The notes: generated by a model not told the origin, from the letters alone. Counted from the stretch's first letter, positions 16,198 to 24,908 are shown. The stretch is DNA of 64,000 nt from JAPLGE01 sp964355545 (GCA_964355545.1 CAYHEK010000001.1:3277-67276), one strand, 5' to 3'. Translations and numbers: made by a program.

Positions 16198-16221
16198 CGG
16201 TTTCCCCTCATCTTAAGGCTC

Positions 16222-16251
16222 AGGATAGCGGGTCGAGAGTCAAGGCGTCAA
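16222..16251 (-). promoter_or_regulatory. Promoter candidate for dnaA
   Basis: Read on the minus strand, TTGACG (16246-16251) and TATCCT (16222-16227) are separated by 18 bases and lie 25 bases upstream of the dnaA start codon, between dnaA and tRNA-Phe. Confidence 0.5.
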
Positions 16252-16260
16252 GGAAAGGGC

Positions 16261-16336
16261 TGGTGCCGAGGCCCAGAGTCGAACTGGGGACACCGGTCTT
16301 TTCAGGGCCGTGCTCTACCAGCTGAGCTACCTCGGC
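16261..16336 (-). tRNA. tRNA-Phe (GAA), CCA encoded
   Basis: A full cloverleaf is visible: acceptor GCCGAGG/CCUCGGC, T-arm CCCAG-UUCGACU-CUGGG and anticodon loop CUGAAAA. The 3' CCA is encoded. Position 30-40 of the anticodon stem reads as a C-A mismatch, unusual for an otherwise regular tRNA and possibly a base error. It is the last gene of a six-tRNA minus-strand cluster. Confidence 0.95.
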
Positions 16337-16346
16337 GCAAGAGCTG

Positions 16347-16422
16347 CGGGGACGACGGGATTTGAACCCGCGATCTCTGGAGTGACAATCCAGTGTCTTA
16401 GACCAGACTAGACCACGTCCCC
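16347..16422 (-). tRNA. tRNA-Asp (GTC)
   Basis: Acceptor GGGGACG/CGUCCCC, anticodon stem CUGGA/UCCAG with loop UUGUCAC, and discriminator G, the identity base for Asp. CCA is not encoded. Confidence 0.95.
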
Positions 16423-16440
16423 GAGACCATGGGCTCCACT

Positions 16441-16513
16441 TGGGCGAGACAGGACTCGAACCTGCGACCTTCCGGATGTAAGCCGGATGCTCTCCCAGCT
16501 GAGCTACTCGCCC
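16441..16513 (-). tRNA. tRNA-Val (TAC)
   Basis: Acceptor GGGCGAG/CUCGCCC, anticodon stem UCCGG/CCGGA with loop CUUACAU, and discriminator A. CCA is not encoded. Confidence 0.95.
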
Positions 16514-16548
16514 ATTATAGTTGTCCCTTGGGCCCTGCGCAACGCTTC

Positions 16549-16621
16549 CGTCCCCAAGGGGATTTGAACCCCTGTCGCCGGGATGAAAGCCCGGTATCCT
16601 GGGCCACTAGATGATGGGGAC
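16549..16621 (-). tRNA. tRNA-Glu (TTC)
   Basis: Acceptor GUCCCCA/UGGGGAC, anticodon stem CCGGG/CCCGG with loop CUUUCAU, and discriminator G. CCA is not encoded. Confidence 0.95.
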
Positions 16622-16669
16622 AAACTGCGATCGGATTATAGGAACCTAGACTTGTGATTTCAATTGCGA

Positions 16670-16741
16670 TGGGTCGTGCTGGATTCGAACCAGCGGCCCC
16701 CTGATTAAAAGTCAGGTGCTCTTCCTCTGAGCTAACGACCC
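16670..16741 (-). tRNA. tRNA-Lys (TTT)
   Basis: Acceptor GGGUCGU/ACGACCC, anticodon stem CCUGA/UCAGG with loop CUUUUAA, and discriminator A. CCA is not encoded. It shares its acceptor sequence with the adjacent tRNA-Lys (CTT). Confidence 0.95.
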
Positions 16742-16759
16742 AGATATGTCCACAAACAG

Positions 16760-16833
16760 TGGGTCGTGCAGGACTCGAACCTGCAGCCGACGGATTAAGA
16801 GTCCGTTGCTCTGCCAAATTGAGCTAACGACCC
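16760..16833 (-). tRNA. tRNA-Lys (CTT)
   Basis: Acceptor GGGUCGU/ACGACCC, anticodon stem ACGGA/UCCGU with loop CUCUUAA, and discriminator A. This is the first gene of the cluster in transcription order, directly downstream of a good promoter. Confidence 0.95.
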
Positions 16834-16845
16834 GCGGTTTGCCTC

Positions 16846-16874
16846 ATCTTACGGAATGCTTCTTTTTTCGTCAA
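16846..16874 (-). promoter_or_regulatory. Promoter of the tRNA cluster
   Basis: On the minus strand, TTGACG (16869-16874) and TAAGAT (16846-16851) are separated by 17 bases, placing +1 a few bases before tRNA-Lys (CTT). Confidence 0.65.
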
Positions 16875-16913
16875 GGGTTGTTGAGAACGCGCACAATCCG
16901 CTACGATGGAGGT

Positions 16914-18224
16914 ATGGACCCTCTTCGGTTCGGGGAAGGGCGCGAGGCGCCTCTCGCGGAGAGGATGAGGCCGACCGACCTTGACGAGATCGCTGGCCAG
17001 GAAGAGATCCTCGGGAAGGGACGGCCGTTGCGGACCCTGATCGAGCGGGGAGACTACCGGTCGTTCCTCTTCTGGGGACCTCCCGGGACCGGGAAGACGA
17101 CGGTCGGGCGAATCCTCGCTCGGCGCGCGCACGCCCGCTTCGTGCACCTCTCCGCGGCCCTGACTGGGGTAAAGGAGGTCCGCGCGACGCTCGAACGCTC
17201 GCGCGAGTGCCACCTCTCGGAGGGACGGCGCGACATCCTCTTCCTCGACGAGGTCCACCGCTTCACCCGCGCCCAGCAGGATGTCCTCCTCCCGTACCTT
17301 GAAGAAGGGAGCGTCATCTTCATTGGAGCGACCACGGAGAACCCCTCCTTCGCCCTCTCCGCGGCGCTCCTGTCGCGCTGCCAGCTCTTCTGTTTTTCTC
17401 CTCTCTTAGAGGAGGAGATGTGCGCGGTCCTGCGTCGAGCCGTGGAGGACCCCCGGGGTCTCGGCGGCCGCTACGAGTTGACGGACAAAGCGGAGGAGGT
17501 GCTCGTCCATCTCTCGGACGGGGACGCCCGGCGCGCCCTCACAACCCTCGAGCTTGCAAGTTCCATCGCTTCAGGGAAGAGGATCGATGCCGAGCTTGTC
17601 GAGCAGGCCTTGCAGCGCAAGGGCCTGCGCTACGATCGCGCAGGCGAGGAGCACTACAACCTCATCTCAGCCCTACACAAATCCGTTCGCAATTCGGACC
17701 CCGATGCGGCCCTGTACTGGCTCGTGCGGATGATCGAGGCGGGAGAGGACCCGCGCTACTTGGCGCGGAGGCTCGTCCGGATGGCCTGCGAGGACATCGG
17801 CCTCGCGGATCCCCAGGGGCTCTACGTGGCCCTCGCCGCGCGGGAGGCGGTGGAGGCGGTCGGCCTCCCTGAGTGCGACCTCGCTCTCGCTCAGGCCGCG
17901 GTCTATCTTGCCTGCGCGCCCAAGAGCAACGCCCTCTACGTCGGCGTGGGGGAGGCGAGGAAGGATGTCTTGGAGAGACCGGACGAACCGGTCCCTCTGC
18001 ACCTGCGGAATGCCCCCACGGCCTTGATGAAGGGGCTCGGGTACGGAAGGGGCTACCAGTACGCCCACGACCTCGAGGAAGGAGTAGCGCACATGGACTG
18101 CCTTCCCCCTTCCTTAGAGGAGAGGCGGTACTACCGACCGAAAGGGCTTGGGCTGGAGAAAACCCTCGCCGAGCGGCTGGAGCGGATCCGAAAAGCAAGA
18201 GAAGACGAGGGCACGACGGCCTAG
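16914..18224 (+). CDS. rarA: Replication-associated recombination protein A (RarA/MgsA AAA+ ATPase)
   Basis: This 436-residue AAA+ protein related to clamp loaders has Walker A WGPPGTGKTTVGR, Walker B DILFLDEVHRF, sensor-1 GATTENPSF and a C-terminal MgsA domain with YYRPKG. It acts at stalled replication forks. ATG 16914 is supported by the conserved MDPLRF start. GGAGG ends only one base before it, too close for a normal ribosome site, while a TACGAT -10-like box at 16902-16907 would place +1 on or near the ATG, so the mRNA may be leaderless. Confidence 0.93.
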   Translation: MDPLRFGEGREAPLAERMRPTDLDEIAGQEEILGKGRPLRTLIERGDYRSFLFWGPPGTGKTTVGRILARRAHARFVHLSAALTGVKEVRATLERSRECHLSEGRRDILFLDEVHRFTRAQQDVLLPYLEEGSVIFIGATTENPSFALSAALLSRCQLFCFSPLLEEEMCAVLRRAVEDPRGLGGRYELTDKAEEVLVHLSDGDARRALTTLELASSIASGKRIDAELVEQALQRKGLRYDRAGEEHYNLISALHKSVRNSDPDAALYWLVRMIEAGEDPRYLARRLVRMACEDIGLADPQGLYVALAAREAVEAVGLPECDLALAQAAVYLACAPKSNALYVGVGEARKDVLERPDEPVPLHLRNAPTALMKGLGYGRGYQYAHDLEEGVAHMDCLPPSLEERRYYRPKGLGLEKTLAERLERIRKAREDEGTTA

Positions 18225-18284
18225 GAATGATCGCCGCCTAGACCTGACCAGAAGAGGCGGTCTCCTTCGTGGGCGCCCGTGGCC

Positions 18285-18464
18285 CTACTTCTTCTCTTCC
18301 TTCTTCTTCTCCTCGCGATCGAGGAACTGCAAGATGGCTTCTACGACGAGGTAGTTGATCGACCGTTCCTTGGTCTCGGAGAGCTTGGAGAGACGCTCCA
18401 CCGGGCGCTTGGTCATCTTGCTCTTGGGAACGTAGATCGATAAGGTATTCACCCTGTTGACCAT
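18285..18464 (-). CDS. Small ribbon-helix-helix (CopG/Arc-like) DNA-binding protein
   Basis: This protein of about 59 residues opens with a short beta strand (RVNTLSIYVPKS) and two helices including RSINYLVVEAILQFLDREE, the ribbon-helix-helix layout, and ends in a lysine/glutamate-rich tail. A start at ATG 18464 has AAAGGGGG nine bases upstream; GTG 18473 is an alternative. It could be an antitoxin-type repressor, but no toxin ORF is adjacent, so it may be an orphan regulator. A TTGTCA-17-TATGGT promoter-like pair lies upstream on the minus strand. Confidence 0.65.
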   Translation of the reverse strand: MVNRVNTLSIYVPKSKMTKRPVERLSKLSETKERSINYLVVEAILQFLDREEKKKEEKK

Positions 18465-18554
18465 AGTCTGCACCCCCTTTCACGTGTATCAACCATACTA
18501 CAACAGACACCCCATGACAAGGGGGGCCTTCCCGGAGGCAGCCGTCTCGATAGA

Positions 18555-18878
18555 ATGAACAGGATGGAACGGCGAGTGCATGTGGCCGTGTCGGGGCGAG
18601 TTCAGGGAGTCTACTTCCGCGCGAACACGCGGGAGCGCGCCCAGGCACTCGGGCTCTCCGGTTGGGTGCGCAACCTCCCCGATGGTCGGGTCGAGATCGT
18701 CGCTCGGGGAGAAGAAGAGAGGCTCTCCCAGTTCCTTTCCTGGGTGCGGGTCGGCCCGCCGGCCGCCCGGGTGGAGCAGGTGGAGGTGGAATGGTCAGAG
18801 CCGCGCGGGGAGAGGGACTTCGCCGTCCGGCGGGACGAGGGAGACCTCACCCTTTCTTCTGATAGACGTAGCGCTTGA
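18555..18878 (+). CDS. acyP: Acylphosphatase
   Basis: This 107-residue protein contains the signature SGRVQGVYFRANTRERA with the catalytic Arg, and GWVRNLPDGRVEI with the catalytic Asn, so the active site is complete. It hydrolyses acyl phosphates. It is about 12 residues longer than usual, and the extra tail overlaps the 3' end of the convergent acyl-CoA synthetase gene by 32 bases. Confidence 0.93.
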   Translation: MNRMERRVHVAVSGRVQGVYFRANTRERAQALGLSGWVRNLPDGRVEIVARGEEERLSQFLSWVRVGPPAARVEQVEVEWSEPRGERDFAVRRDEGDLTLSSDRRSA

Positions 18879-20490
18879 TGTCGAGCTTCACGCTCTTCTC
18901 GAACGGCTGCTCGACCAAGGAGACGCAGTCTTTGTTCTTGATTCGCTTGAACAGGGCAAGGTTCTCGCTCCGCTCCTTGATCTCCTCCCAGAGGGCGTCG
19001 AGAGCCCTCTCGAGATCAGAGATGCCGCGCTTCTTGAGGACTGTCCAGTTTGGGTAAATCATGGCGCACACGGCTGGGGCCCCCTGGCGCTCTCCTTCGT
19101 AGACCATGATCTCCTCGATCGCGGGGATGTTCAGAAGCTCCCATTCGATCTCCTCCGGATAGACGTTCTTTCCCGTGTCGAGGACGATCACGTTCTTCGC
19201 GCGGCCGGAGAGGACGAGCCGGCCATCGACGTCCAGGCGGCCGAGGTCGCCGGTGTGGAACCACCCGTCCGCGTCGATGACGGCCGAGGTCGCCGTCGGA
19301 TTCTTGTAGTAGCCGGCCATCACGTTTGGCCCGCGGGCGAGGACCTCGCCGATTCCGTTCTCATCTGGGCGATCGATTCGCAGTTTTACTCCGTCGATGG
19401 GAGTCATCCCCGGCCGGGCGGCGAAGGCCTCGCACAGGGTGAGGAGGGGAGCGGTCTCCGTGAGGCCGTATCCTTCCATGATTCCCATTCCCATGCGACG
19501 AAATCCCGCCGCCACCTCGGGGCTTAAGGGGGCCCCGCCCGAGGTGAAGAAGCGGAAATCCTTTCCAAGGAGCTTTCGCTTCACGAGCTTCCCCATCAGG
19601 GTTGGAGAGAGCCGGTCGAGCGTCCGCTTGAAGAGTCCTTTCTCGATCGACTCGCGGATCTTTCCATACAGGACGTGATAGAGTTTAGGGACTCCCAGGA
19701 GGATCGTGGGCCTTGCCTTCAACATCACCTCCTGGAGGTTCCGGTCGACCGGAGCGTACGTTGTGGCTCCTCCGGCGAGGAGCGGGCTGATGAGGGTCAT
19801 TGTCAGTCCGTATATGTGGTGCCAGGGGACGATGGAGAGGAAGCGGTCCTTAGGGGAGAGGGCGACCGCCCGGACCGCAGTGAGGGCGTTGGAGGAGATG
19901 TTCGTGTGGGTGAGCATGGCGCCCTTTGCGTTCGCCGTCGTCCCGGAGGTATACATGAGGACCGCGAGGTCGTTCGGGGAGACCGCGACCAGCGGGAGGA
20001 GTTGGCGATCCACAAGGAGCGCGTCGAGGAAGTGAACGTCCTCCTTTTCTAGCCGATCCATGGAGACGAGAGAAAGATGAGGAAGAGAACGCTCTTTCAC
20101 CTCCAAGAGGTCGGGAATCTTCCCGCCGGAGGCGACGGCTCCGAAGACCTCGGCCTCGGTGAGGATCCTCTCGATCTCGCCCGGCTGCAGCTCCGGGTCG
20201 AGAGGGACCACGACCGCCCCACAGCGAAGGATGCCGAAGAAGGCGGTCGCCCACGCGGCGCGCGGCTTGGAGATGAGGGCAACCTTGTCGCCCCTCTTCA
20301 CGCCGAGTTCGACGAGGGCCGCGGCGAAGCGACCGGCCATCTCCTCGAGCCTCCCGAAGGAGATCTCATTTAGAATGAGGCGAACTCCGCGACCGCGCTT
20401 GCGCTCCTTCGGGATCGGCATGCACAGAGCCACCCGGTCCCGATGGGCAGCCACCGCCTCGTTGAATAGATCGTTGATCGTCGGATACAT
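18847..20490 (-). CDS. Long-chain acyl-CoA synthetase (AMP-forming ligase)
   Basis: The 547-residue ANL-superfamily enzyme has the P-loop-like MYTSGTTANAKGAMLTH motif, YGLTETAPL, the GWFHTGDLGRLDVDGRL adenylate motif, and GKNVYPEEIE near the C-terminal domain. It activates fatty acids with ATP and CoA. GGAGGG precedes ATG 20490. It is the terminal gene of a minus-strand run after xseB and overlaps acyP tail to tail. Chain-length preference is unknown. Confidence 0.9.
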   Translation of the reverse strand: MYPTINDLFNEAVAAHRDRVALCMPIPKERKRGRGVRLILNEISFGRLEEMAGRFAAALVELGVKRGDKVALISKPRAAWATAFFGILRCGAVVVPLDPELQPGEIERILTEAEVFGAVASGGKIPDLLEVKERSLPHLSLVSMDRLEKEDVHFLDALLVDRQLLPLVAVSPNDLAVLMYTSGTTANAKGAMLTHTNISSNALTAVRAVALSPKDRFLSIVPWHHIYGLTMTLISPLLAGGATTYAPVDRNLQEVMLKARPTILLGVPKLYHVLYGKIRESIEKGLFKRTLDRLSPTLMGKLVKRKLLGKDFRFFTSGGAPLSPEVAAGFRRMGMGIMEGYGLTETAPLLTLCEAFAARPGMTPIDGVKLRIDRPDENGIGEVLARGPNVMAGYYKNPTATSAVIDADGWFHTGDLGRLDVDGRLVLSGRAKNVIVLDTGKNVYPEEIEWELLNIPAIEEIMVYEGERQGAPAVCAMIYPNWTVLKKRGISDLERALDALWEEIKERSENLALFKRIKNKDCVSLVEQPFEKSVKLDIKRYVYQKKG

Positions 20491-20510
20491 GCTTCCCTCC
20501 TTCGATGTGC

Positions 20511-20726
20511 CTACGGGAGGTCGAAATCCTCGAGGGTGAAGACCCCCCGGGCCTCCTCGATGACCTTTTGGATCTTGAGCTTCGCCTGGTCGAGATCGGC
20601 CTTGATCTTCGCAGCGAGGGAGATCCCCTCCTCGAACAGGGCGAGGGCTTCCTCCAAGGGAAGGGCTTCCTCCTCCAAGCGCCGCGTGATCCCTTCTAGC
20701 CTTGTCAAGGCCTCATCGATCTTCAA
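20511..20726 (-). CDS. xseB: Exodeoxyribonuclease VII small subunit
   Basis: This 71-residue helical protein has the XseB pattern: LTRLEGITRRLEEEALPLEEALALFEEGISLA in consecutive positions. It starts with TTG overlapping the xseA stop (TTGA). It forms coiled-coil protomers with XseA to degrade single-stranded DNA. Confidence 0.92.
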   Translation of the reverse strand: MKIDEALTRLEGITRRLEEEALPLEEALALFEEGISLAAKIKADLDQAKLKIQKVIEEARGVFTLEDFDLP

Positions 20727-21943
20727 TTCTGCGCTACCTCCTCGACCTGCGAGAGGATCTTCCCTTTCAGTAAGAGGGTTTCGATCCTCTCTCCCGCAAA
20801 AACAAGGGAGGGATCGCGCAACGGGGTGGGGTTCCCGAGGGAGAAGGTAAGGGAGTACCCCCGCCGGAGGGGAAAGTACGGGTCGACCAGTCGCAGGAGA
20901 CCCTCAAGCCGCGCCGCCTCTTGTTCCCGCTTCCTCCAGGTGCCGGCGGCCGCGCGGAGGAGTTCTCCCAAGCGCAGGTCGAGCCCTTGGCTAGCGGTCT
21001 CCGCCGCTTTGCTCGGGATACGGAAGATGTACGCTTTCAGGGCGGTCTCGAGGGTTCTCTTCCGGCGTTCGAGAGCCGCGCGCGCGGCGCGAAGGGCGCG
21101 AGAGAGAAGACGAGAGAGAGAGGCGAGGACCTCGCTTCGGTCTGGGACCGCGAGTTCGGCGGCTGCCGACGGGGTGGGGGCGCGCAGGTCGGCGACGAAG
21201 TCGGCGATCGTGAAGTCGATCTCGTGTCCGACAGCCGAGACGACGGGGACCGGCGAAGCGGCGATCGCTCGGGCGACCCGCTCGTCGTTGAAGGGTGAGA
21301 GGTCCTCGAACGATCCGCCGCCGCGGCCGACGATCAAGAGCTCAAGTGGCTCCCGCGTCCGGCTGAAGGCGTCCGCGCGGGCGATCGCGGCGACGAGCTC
21401 CTCCGGGGCGGACTCGCCCTGCACGGAGCTTGGGAAGAGGTAAACTTCGACAAGAGGCCAGCGCCGTTTGAGAACGGAGAGGATGTCACGGATCGCCGCG
21501 CCGCTCGGCGAGGTGACGAGGCCGATCCGCGTGGGAAAGGGTGGGAGCGCTCTCTTTCGTTTTGCGTCGAAGAGACCTTCCTTGGCGAGTCTCCTTTTCA
21601 ACTCTTCGAACGCGATCTGAGCCGCGCCCAGTCCGGCCGGCTGGAGGAGAGAGACAACGAACTGGTAGCGCCCACGCGGCTCGTAGATCGTCAGCCGGCC
21701 GTAGGCGAGAACGGAGATCCCGTCTTCGATGGCCATGGTGGGGAGGAGGTCCACGCGTCCCTTGAACCGGACCGCCGCGAGTTCCGACCCCTCGTCTTTC
21801 AACGTGAAGTAGAGGTGTCCGGAGGGAGCGCGGACGAGGTTCGAGACCTCCCCCCTCACCCAGACCGGTCCTAGGCCCTCTTCGAGGAGCCCACGAGCCA
21901 CCCGATTCAGTTCGGAAACGCTGTACACTCGTTCCTCAAGCAT
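20723..21943 (-). CDS. xseA: Exodeoxyribonuclease VII large subunit
   Basis: The 406-residue protein has an N-terminal OB-fold (YSVSELNRVARGLLEE and VWVRGEVSNL) and the catalytic core with GRGGGSFEDLSPFNDE and SAVGHEIDFTIADFVAD. A long helical C-terminal region binds XseB. No ribosome binding site is seen upstream of ATG 21943, so it may be translated from a very short leader. It shares a four-base overlap with xseB. Confidence 0.95.
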   Translation of the reverse strand: MLEERVYSVSELNRVARGLLEEGLGPVWVRGEVSNLVRAPSGHLYFTLKDEGSELAAVRFKGRVDLLPTMAIEDGISVLAYGRLTIYEPRGRYQFVVSLLQPAGLGAAQIAFEELKRRLAKEGLFDAKRKRALPPFPTRIGLVTSPSGAAIRDILSVLKRRWPLVEVYLFPSSVQGESAPEELVAAIARADAFSRTREPLELLIVGRGGGSFEDLSPFNDERVARAIAASPVPVVSAVGHEIDFTIADFVADLRAPTPSAAAELAVPDRSEVLASLSRLLSRALRAARAALERRKRTLETALKAYIFRIPSKAAETASQGLDLRLGELLRAAAGTWRKREQEAARLEGLLRLVDPYFPLRRGYSLTFSLGNPTPLRDPSLVFAGERIETLLLKGKILSQVEEVAQN

Positions 21944-21996
21944 CTAGAACGAAGTGTATCTTGCCAGAGAGGAAAAGGGAAGAAGGAGGAGAAGTC

Positions 21997-22476
21997 TTGA
22001 AAGAAAGAGAGGGGGACGTTATAGTCTCCCCCGTGCACGCAGGTGGCGCTGGCCGGTTTCCCGTCACCGCGCGGCTCAAGAGAAGGTCTGACCTTTGGCG
22101 AGTCTATCGCTGCGGGGTGGCGCGAAGCGGGGTACTCTTCTCGCTTCACTTTCTTCCCCGCGAAGGAGAGGGGCGCCTGGGGATTCTCGTCCCGCGGCGG
22201 TGGGGGGCGGCCGTGGAGAGAAGCCGCGTGAAGCGGCTTCTGCGGGAGGCTTTTCGTCGCCATCGTAGGTTGTTCGCCGGGGTGGATCTCGTTGTCCGGC
22301 TGCACGAGGGCTGCAAGGGACGCCGCGCGGAGGAGGTCGAGCGGTTGCTCGTCGAGGAGTTCTGCGCGGCGCGCGACGTGGAGGTGAGCGATGAACAAGG
22401 AGAGGATCTTCCTGACCAAGGAGGGACACACCCTCATGCAGAAGGAACTGGACCTTGCGAAGAAGATCCTGTATGA
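21997..22476 (+). CDS. rnpA: Ribonuclease P protein component
   Basis: The core RLKRRSDLWRVYRCG, a central beta sheet and VERSRVKRLLREAFRR (the RNR motif region) identify the protein subunit of RNase P, which matures tRNA 5' ends. TTG 21997 has GGAGGA six bases upstream; GTG 22033 is a weaker alternative. The frame stays open past the usual end and overlaps the greA start by 86 bases, giving about 30 extra C-terminal residues without RnpA character. rpmH and yidC, its usual neighbours, are absent. Confidence 0.85.
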   Translation: MKEREGDVIVSPVHAGGAGRFPVTARLKRRSDLWRVYRCGVARSGVLFSLHFLPREGEGRLGILVPRRWGAAVERSRVKRLLREAFRRHRRLFAGVDLVVRLHEGCKGRRAEEVERLLVEEFCAARDVEVSDEQGEDLPDQGGTHPHAEGTGPCEEDPV

Positions 22477-22876
22477 GGAGATCCCGGAGAAGCTAGCGGC
22501 CTCGAAGATCAGCGGTGGTGACCTGCGCGAGAACAAAGAGTACATGTACCTGCAGAGTGAGCAACAGTACTACGAGCGCGAGGTGCGACGGCTCACGTCG
22601 ATCATGGAGGCGGCGGAGATCCTCCCCGATGAGGAGATCTCGGGGGAGGAGATTGGGATCGGTTCGAGCTTCATCTTGCAGGACCTCGAGATCATGGAGA
22701 GCGGTAACTTCACCCTGGTGAGCCCGGCGGAGGTCGACCTGGAGAAGGGAAAGATCTCGATCGCCTCGCCGGTGGGGACCGCTCTGATTGGAAAGAGCGA
22801 AGGGGACGAGATTAAACTCGATCTGCCCTGGGGAGCGACTCACTTCCGCGTTATCGCCATCAACAAACGGGAATGA
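22391..22876 (+). CDS. greA: Transcription elongation factor GreA
   Basis: This 161-residue protein has the N-terminal coiled coil with the tip GGDLRENKEY, carrying the acidic residues that enter the RNA polymerase channel, and the C-terminal FKBP-like domain (SPVGTALIGKSEGDE). It rescues backtracked polymerase. It overlaps rnpA upstream by 86 bases and lysS downstream by four. Confidence 0.92.
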   Translation: MNKERIFLTKEGHTLMQKELDLAKKILYEEIPEKLAASKISGGDLRENKEYMYLQSEQQYYEREVRRLTSIMEAAEILPDEEISGEEIGIGSSFILQDLEIMESGNFTLVSPAEVDLEKGKISIASPVGTALIGKSEGDEIKLDLPWGATHFRVIAINKRE

Positions 22877-24339
22877 TGGATGACTCCTTAGTTCTGGCGC
22901 GGCTGGAGAAGCTGCGCGCCCTTCGCGAGCAGGGGATCGACCCGTATCCACCACGGTGCACGCGGACGCAGTCGATCGGGGAGATCATCGCCCGTTACTC
23001 GCCTCTGAAGCCCGATGAGCGAGGCGCGGAGCGCGTGGCGGTCGCCGGTCGAGTCATCGCCCTCCGGCAGATGGGAAAGGCGAGCTTCCTTGACCTGCGC
23101 GACGGGACGGGACGGATCCAGGTGCATGCCTCCGTGGATGGCCTGGGCGAGGCTCGCTATCTTTTGCTGCGCACGTGTGACATTGGGGATTTCCTCGGGG
23201 TGGGGGGCGAGGTCTTTCGCACCAAGGCGGGTGAACTGACCGTCGCGGCGTCCGAGTGGACCCTCCTTGCGAAGTCACTCCGTCCGCTCCCGGAGAAGTG
23301 GCACGGGCTGAAGGATGTCGAACTCCGGTACCGGCACCGCTCGCTCGACCTCATCGCCTCCGAGACCGTGCGGGAGGCCTTCGCCTGTCGCTCGCGCATG
23401 ATCTCCTCTATCCGCGCCGTTCTCGACCGGCGGGGCTTCTTGGAGGTGGAGACGCCGATCCTGCAGCCGATCGCGGGAGGGGCGACCGCGCGGCCGTTCG
23501 TGACCCACCACAACGCGTTGGATATCGACCTCTACCTGCGCGTCGCGCCCGAGCTCTACCTGAAACGCCTAGTCATCGGGGGCCTGGAGCGGGTGTACGA
23601 GCTGGGGAAGAACTTCCGCAACGAGGGGGTCTCTACCGAGCACAACCCCGAGTTTACGACGCTCGAGATCTACGAGGCGTACAGCGACTACGAGGGGATG
23701 ATGGTCCTCGTGGAGGAACTGGTGGTGGAGGCCGCACAGGCGGCCGTCGGCTCCCTCTCCATTCCCTACCAGGATCACACGATCGATCTCTCGCCGCCTT
23801 GGCGGCGGGTCGGGCTGGAGGAGACGGTGGAGGAGGCGACCGGGATCACCGTGAGGGGAAGGACGGCCGACGAGATCCGTGCCCAGGCGGCGAGGAGCGG
23901 GATGGAGGTTCCTCCAGTTCCCCGCGGGAAGCTCGTCGAGCACTTGTTCGAGGCCTTCGTCGAGCCAAAGCTCATTTCACCGACGATCGTCAAGGACTAC
24001 CCACTCGACATCTCACCCCTCGCCAAGCGGAAGGCAGGGGTGGAGGGGATCGTGGAGCGGTTCGAACTCTTCATCGGCGGGATGGAGATCGCCAACGCCT
24101 TTACGGAGCTGAACGACCCGCTCGACCAGCGCGCCCGCTTCGAGGAAGAGGAGAAAGGGCGACGGGCCGGGGACGAGGAGGCGCAGCGCCTCGATGAGGA
24201 CTTCCTGTTCGCCCTGGAGCACGGGATGCCGCCCACGGGCGGGATCGGGATTGGGATCGACCGGCTGGCGATGCTCCTCACGGGCTCGCGCTCTATTCGC
24301 GATGTGATCCCCTTTCCCACCCTAAGGACGAAGCCATGA
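22873..24339 (+). CDS. lysS: Lysyl-tRNA synthetase, class II
   Basis: The 488-residue protein has an N-terminal OB-fold anticodon domain, class II motif 2 (YELGKNFRNEGVSTEHNPEF) and motif 3 (GIGIGIDRLAMLLTGS), and an HVK-like catalytic core. Two adjacent ATGs (22873, 22876) overlap the greA stop. It charges the two tRNA-Lys species found at 16.7 kb. Confidence 0.96.
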   Translation: MMDDSLVLARLEKLRALREQGIDPYPPRCTRTQSIGEIIARYSPLKPDERGAERVAVAGRVIALRQMGKASFLDLRDGTGRIQVHASVDGLGEARYLLLRTCDIGDFLGVGGEVFRTKAGELTVAASEWTLLAKSLRPLPEKWHGLKDVELRYRHRSLDLIASETVREAFACRSRMISSIRAVLDRRGFLEVETPILQPIAGGATARPFVTHHNALDIDLYLRVAPELYLKRLVIGGLERVYELGKNFRNEGVSTEHNPEFTTLEIYEAYSDYEGMMVLVEELVVEAAQAAVGSLSIPYQDHTIDLSPPWRRVGLEETVEEATGITVRGRTADEIRAQAARSGMEVPPVPRGKLVEHLFEAFVEPKLISPTIVKDYPLDISPLAKRKAGVEGIVERFELFIGGMEIANAFTELNDPLDQRARFEEEEKGRRAGDEEAQRLDEDFLFALEHGMPPTGGIGIGIDRLAMLLTGSRSIRDVIPFPTLRTKP

Positions 24340-24908
24340 TCCAGACGTGGGCGCGGGTGATAGACCGACTCGACCTCGCGATCGAAGCGATCCTGCGGTG
24401 GGACGCCGAGACCCTACGGGCGATCAGCGAGCACCCGATCCTGACACGCCTCTCCCGGTTGTTCGTCGTGGCCACCCACCTGGGCGATGGGTACTTGTGG
24501 GGAGGGCTCGCCCTGGGGCTCGCCCTCTTCGGTCGCCCCATCGACCGAACGTACGTCCTGATCGCGCTTGAGATCTCCATCGTCAACATCGTGGTCTTCC
24601 GTTTCTTCAAGCTCCTGTTTGGACGCCCCCGGCCGACGCTCGTCGTTCCGGCCCTCCGTTCTCGCCTGATCGACAGCTATTCCTTCCCCTCGGGCCACGC
24701 GGCCACCGCGTTCGGGATCGTCTGGGTGATCGCCGTGCACTATCCTCACCTTCTCTTTCAGCTTCCGGCGTACTTTGTGGCGATCACGATCGGGCTTTCT
24801 CGTATCTACTTAAAGGAGCACTACCCGCTCGACGTCATCTGTGGCGCGCTTCTCGGATCGTTCGTTGCAGCCTACCTTCTCCCGTTGTTCGAGAGGCTTT
24901 TGCTTTGA
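24336..24908 (+). CDS. PAP2-family membrane phosphatase
   Basis: This 190-residue protein has about five transmembrane helices and the three phosphatase motifs KLLFGRPRP, PSGH and SRIYLKEHYPLD, all catalytic residues intact. Likely substrates are undecaprenyl pyrophosphate or phosphatidic acid at the outer face of the membrane. It overlaps lysS by four bases (ATGA), completing an rnpA-greA-lysS-pap2 operon. Confidence 0.88.
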   Translation: MIQTWARVIDRLDLAIEAILRWDAETLRAISEHPILTRLSRLFVVATHLGDGYLWGGLALGLALFGRPIDRTYVLIALEISIVNIVVFRFFKLLFGRPRPTLVVPALRSRLIDSYSFPSGHAATAFGIVWVIAVHYPHLLFQLPAYFVAITIGLSRIYLKEHYPLDVICGALLGSFVAAYLLPLFERLLL

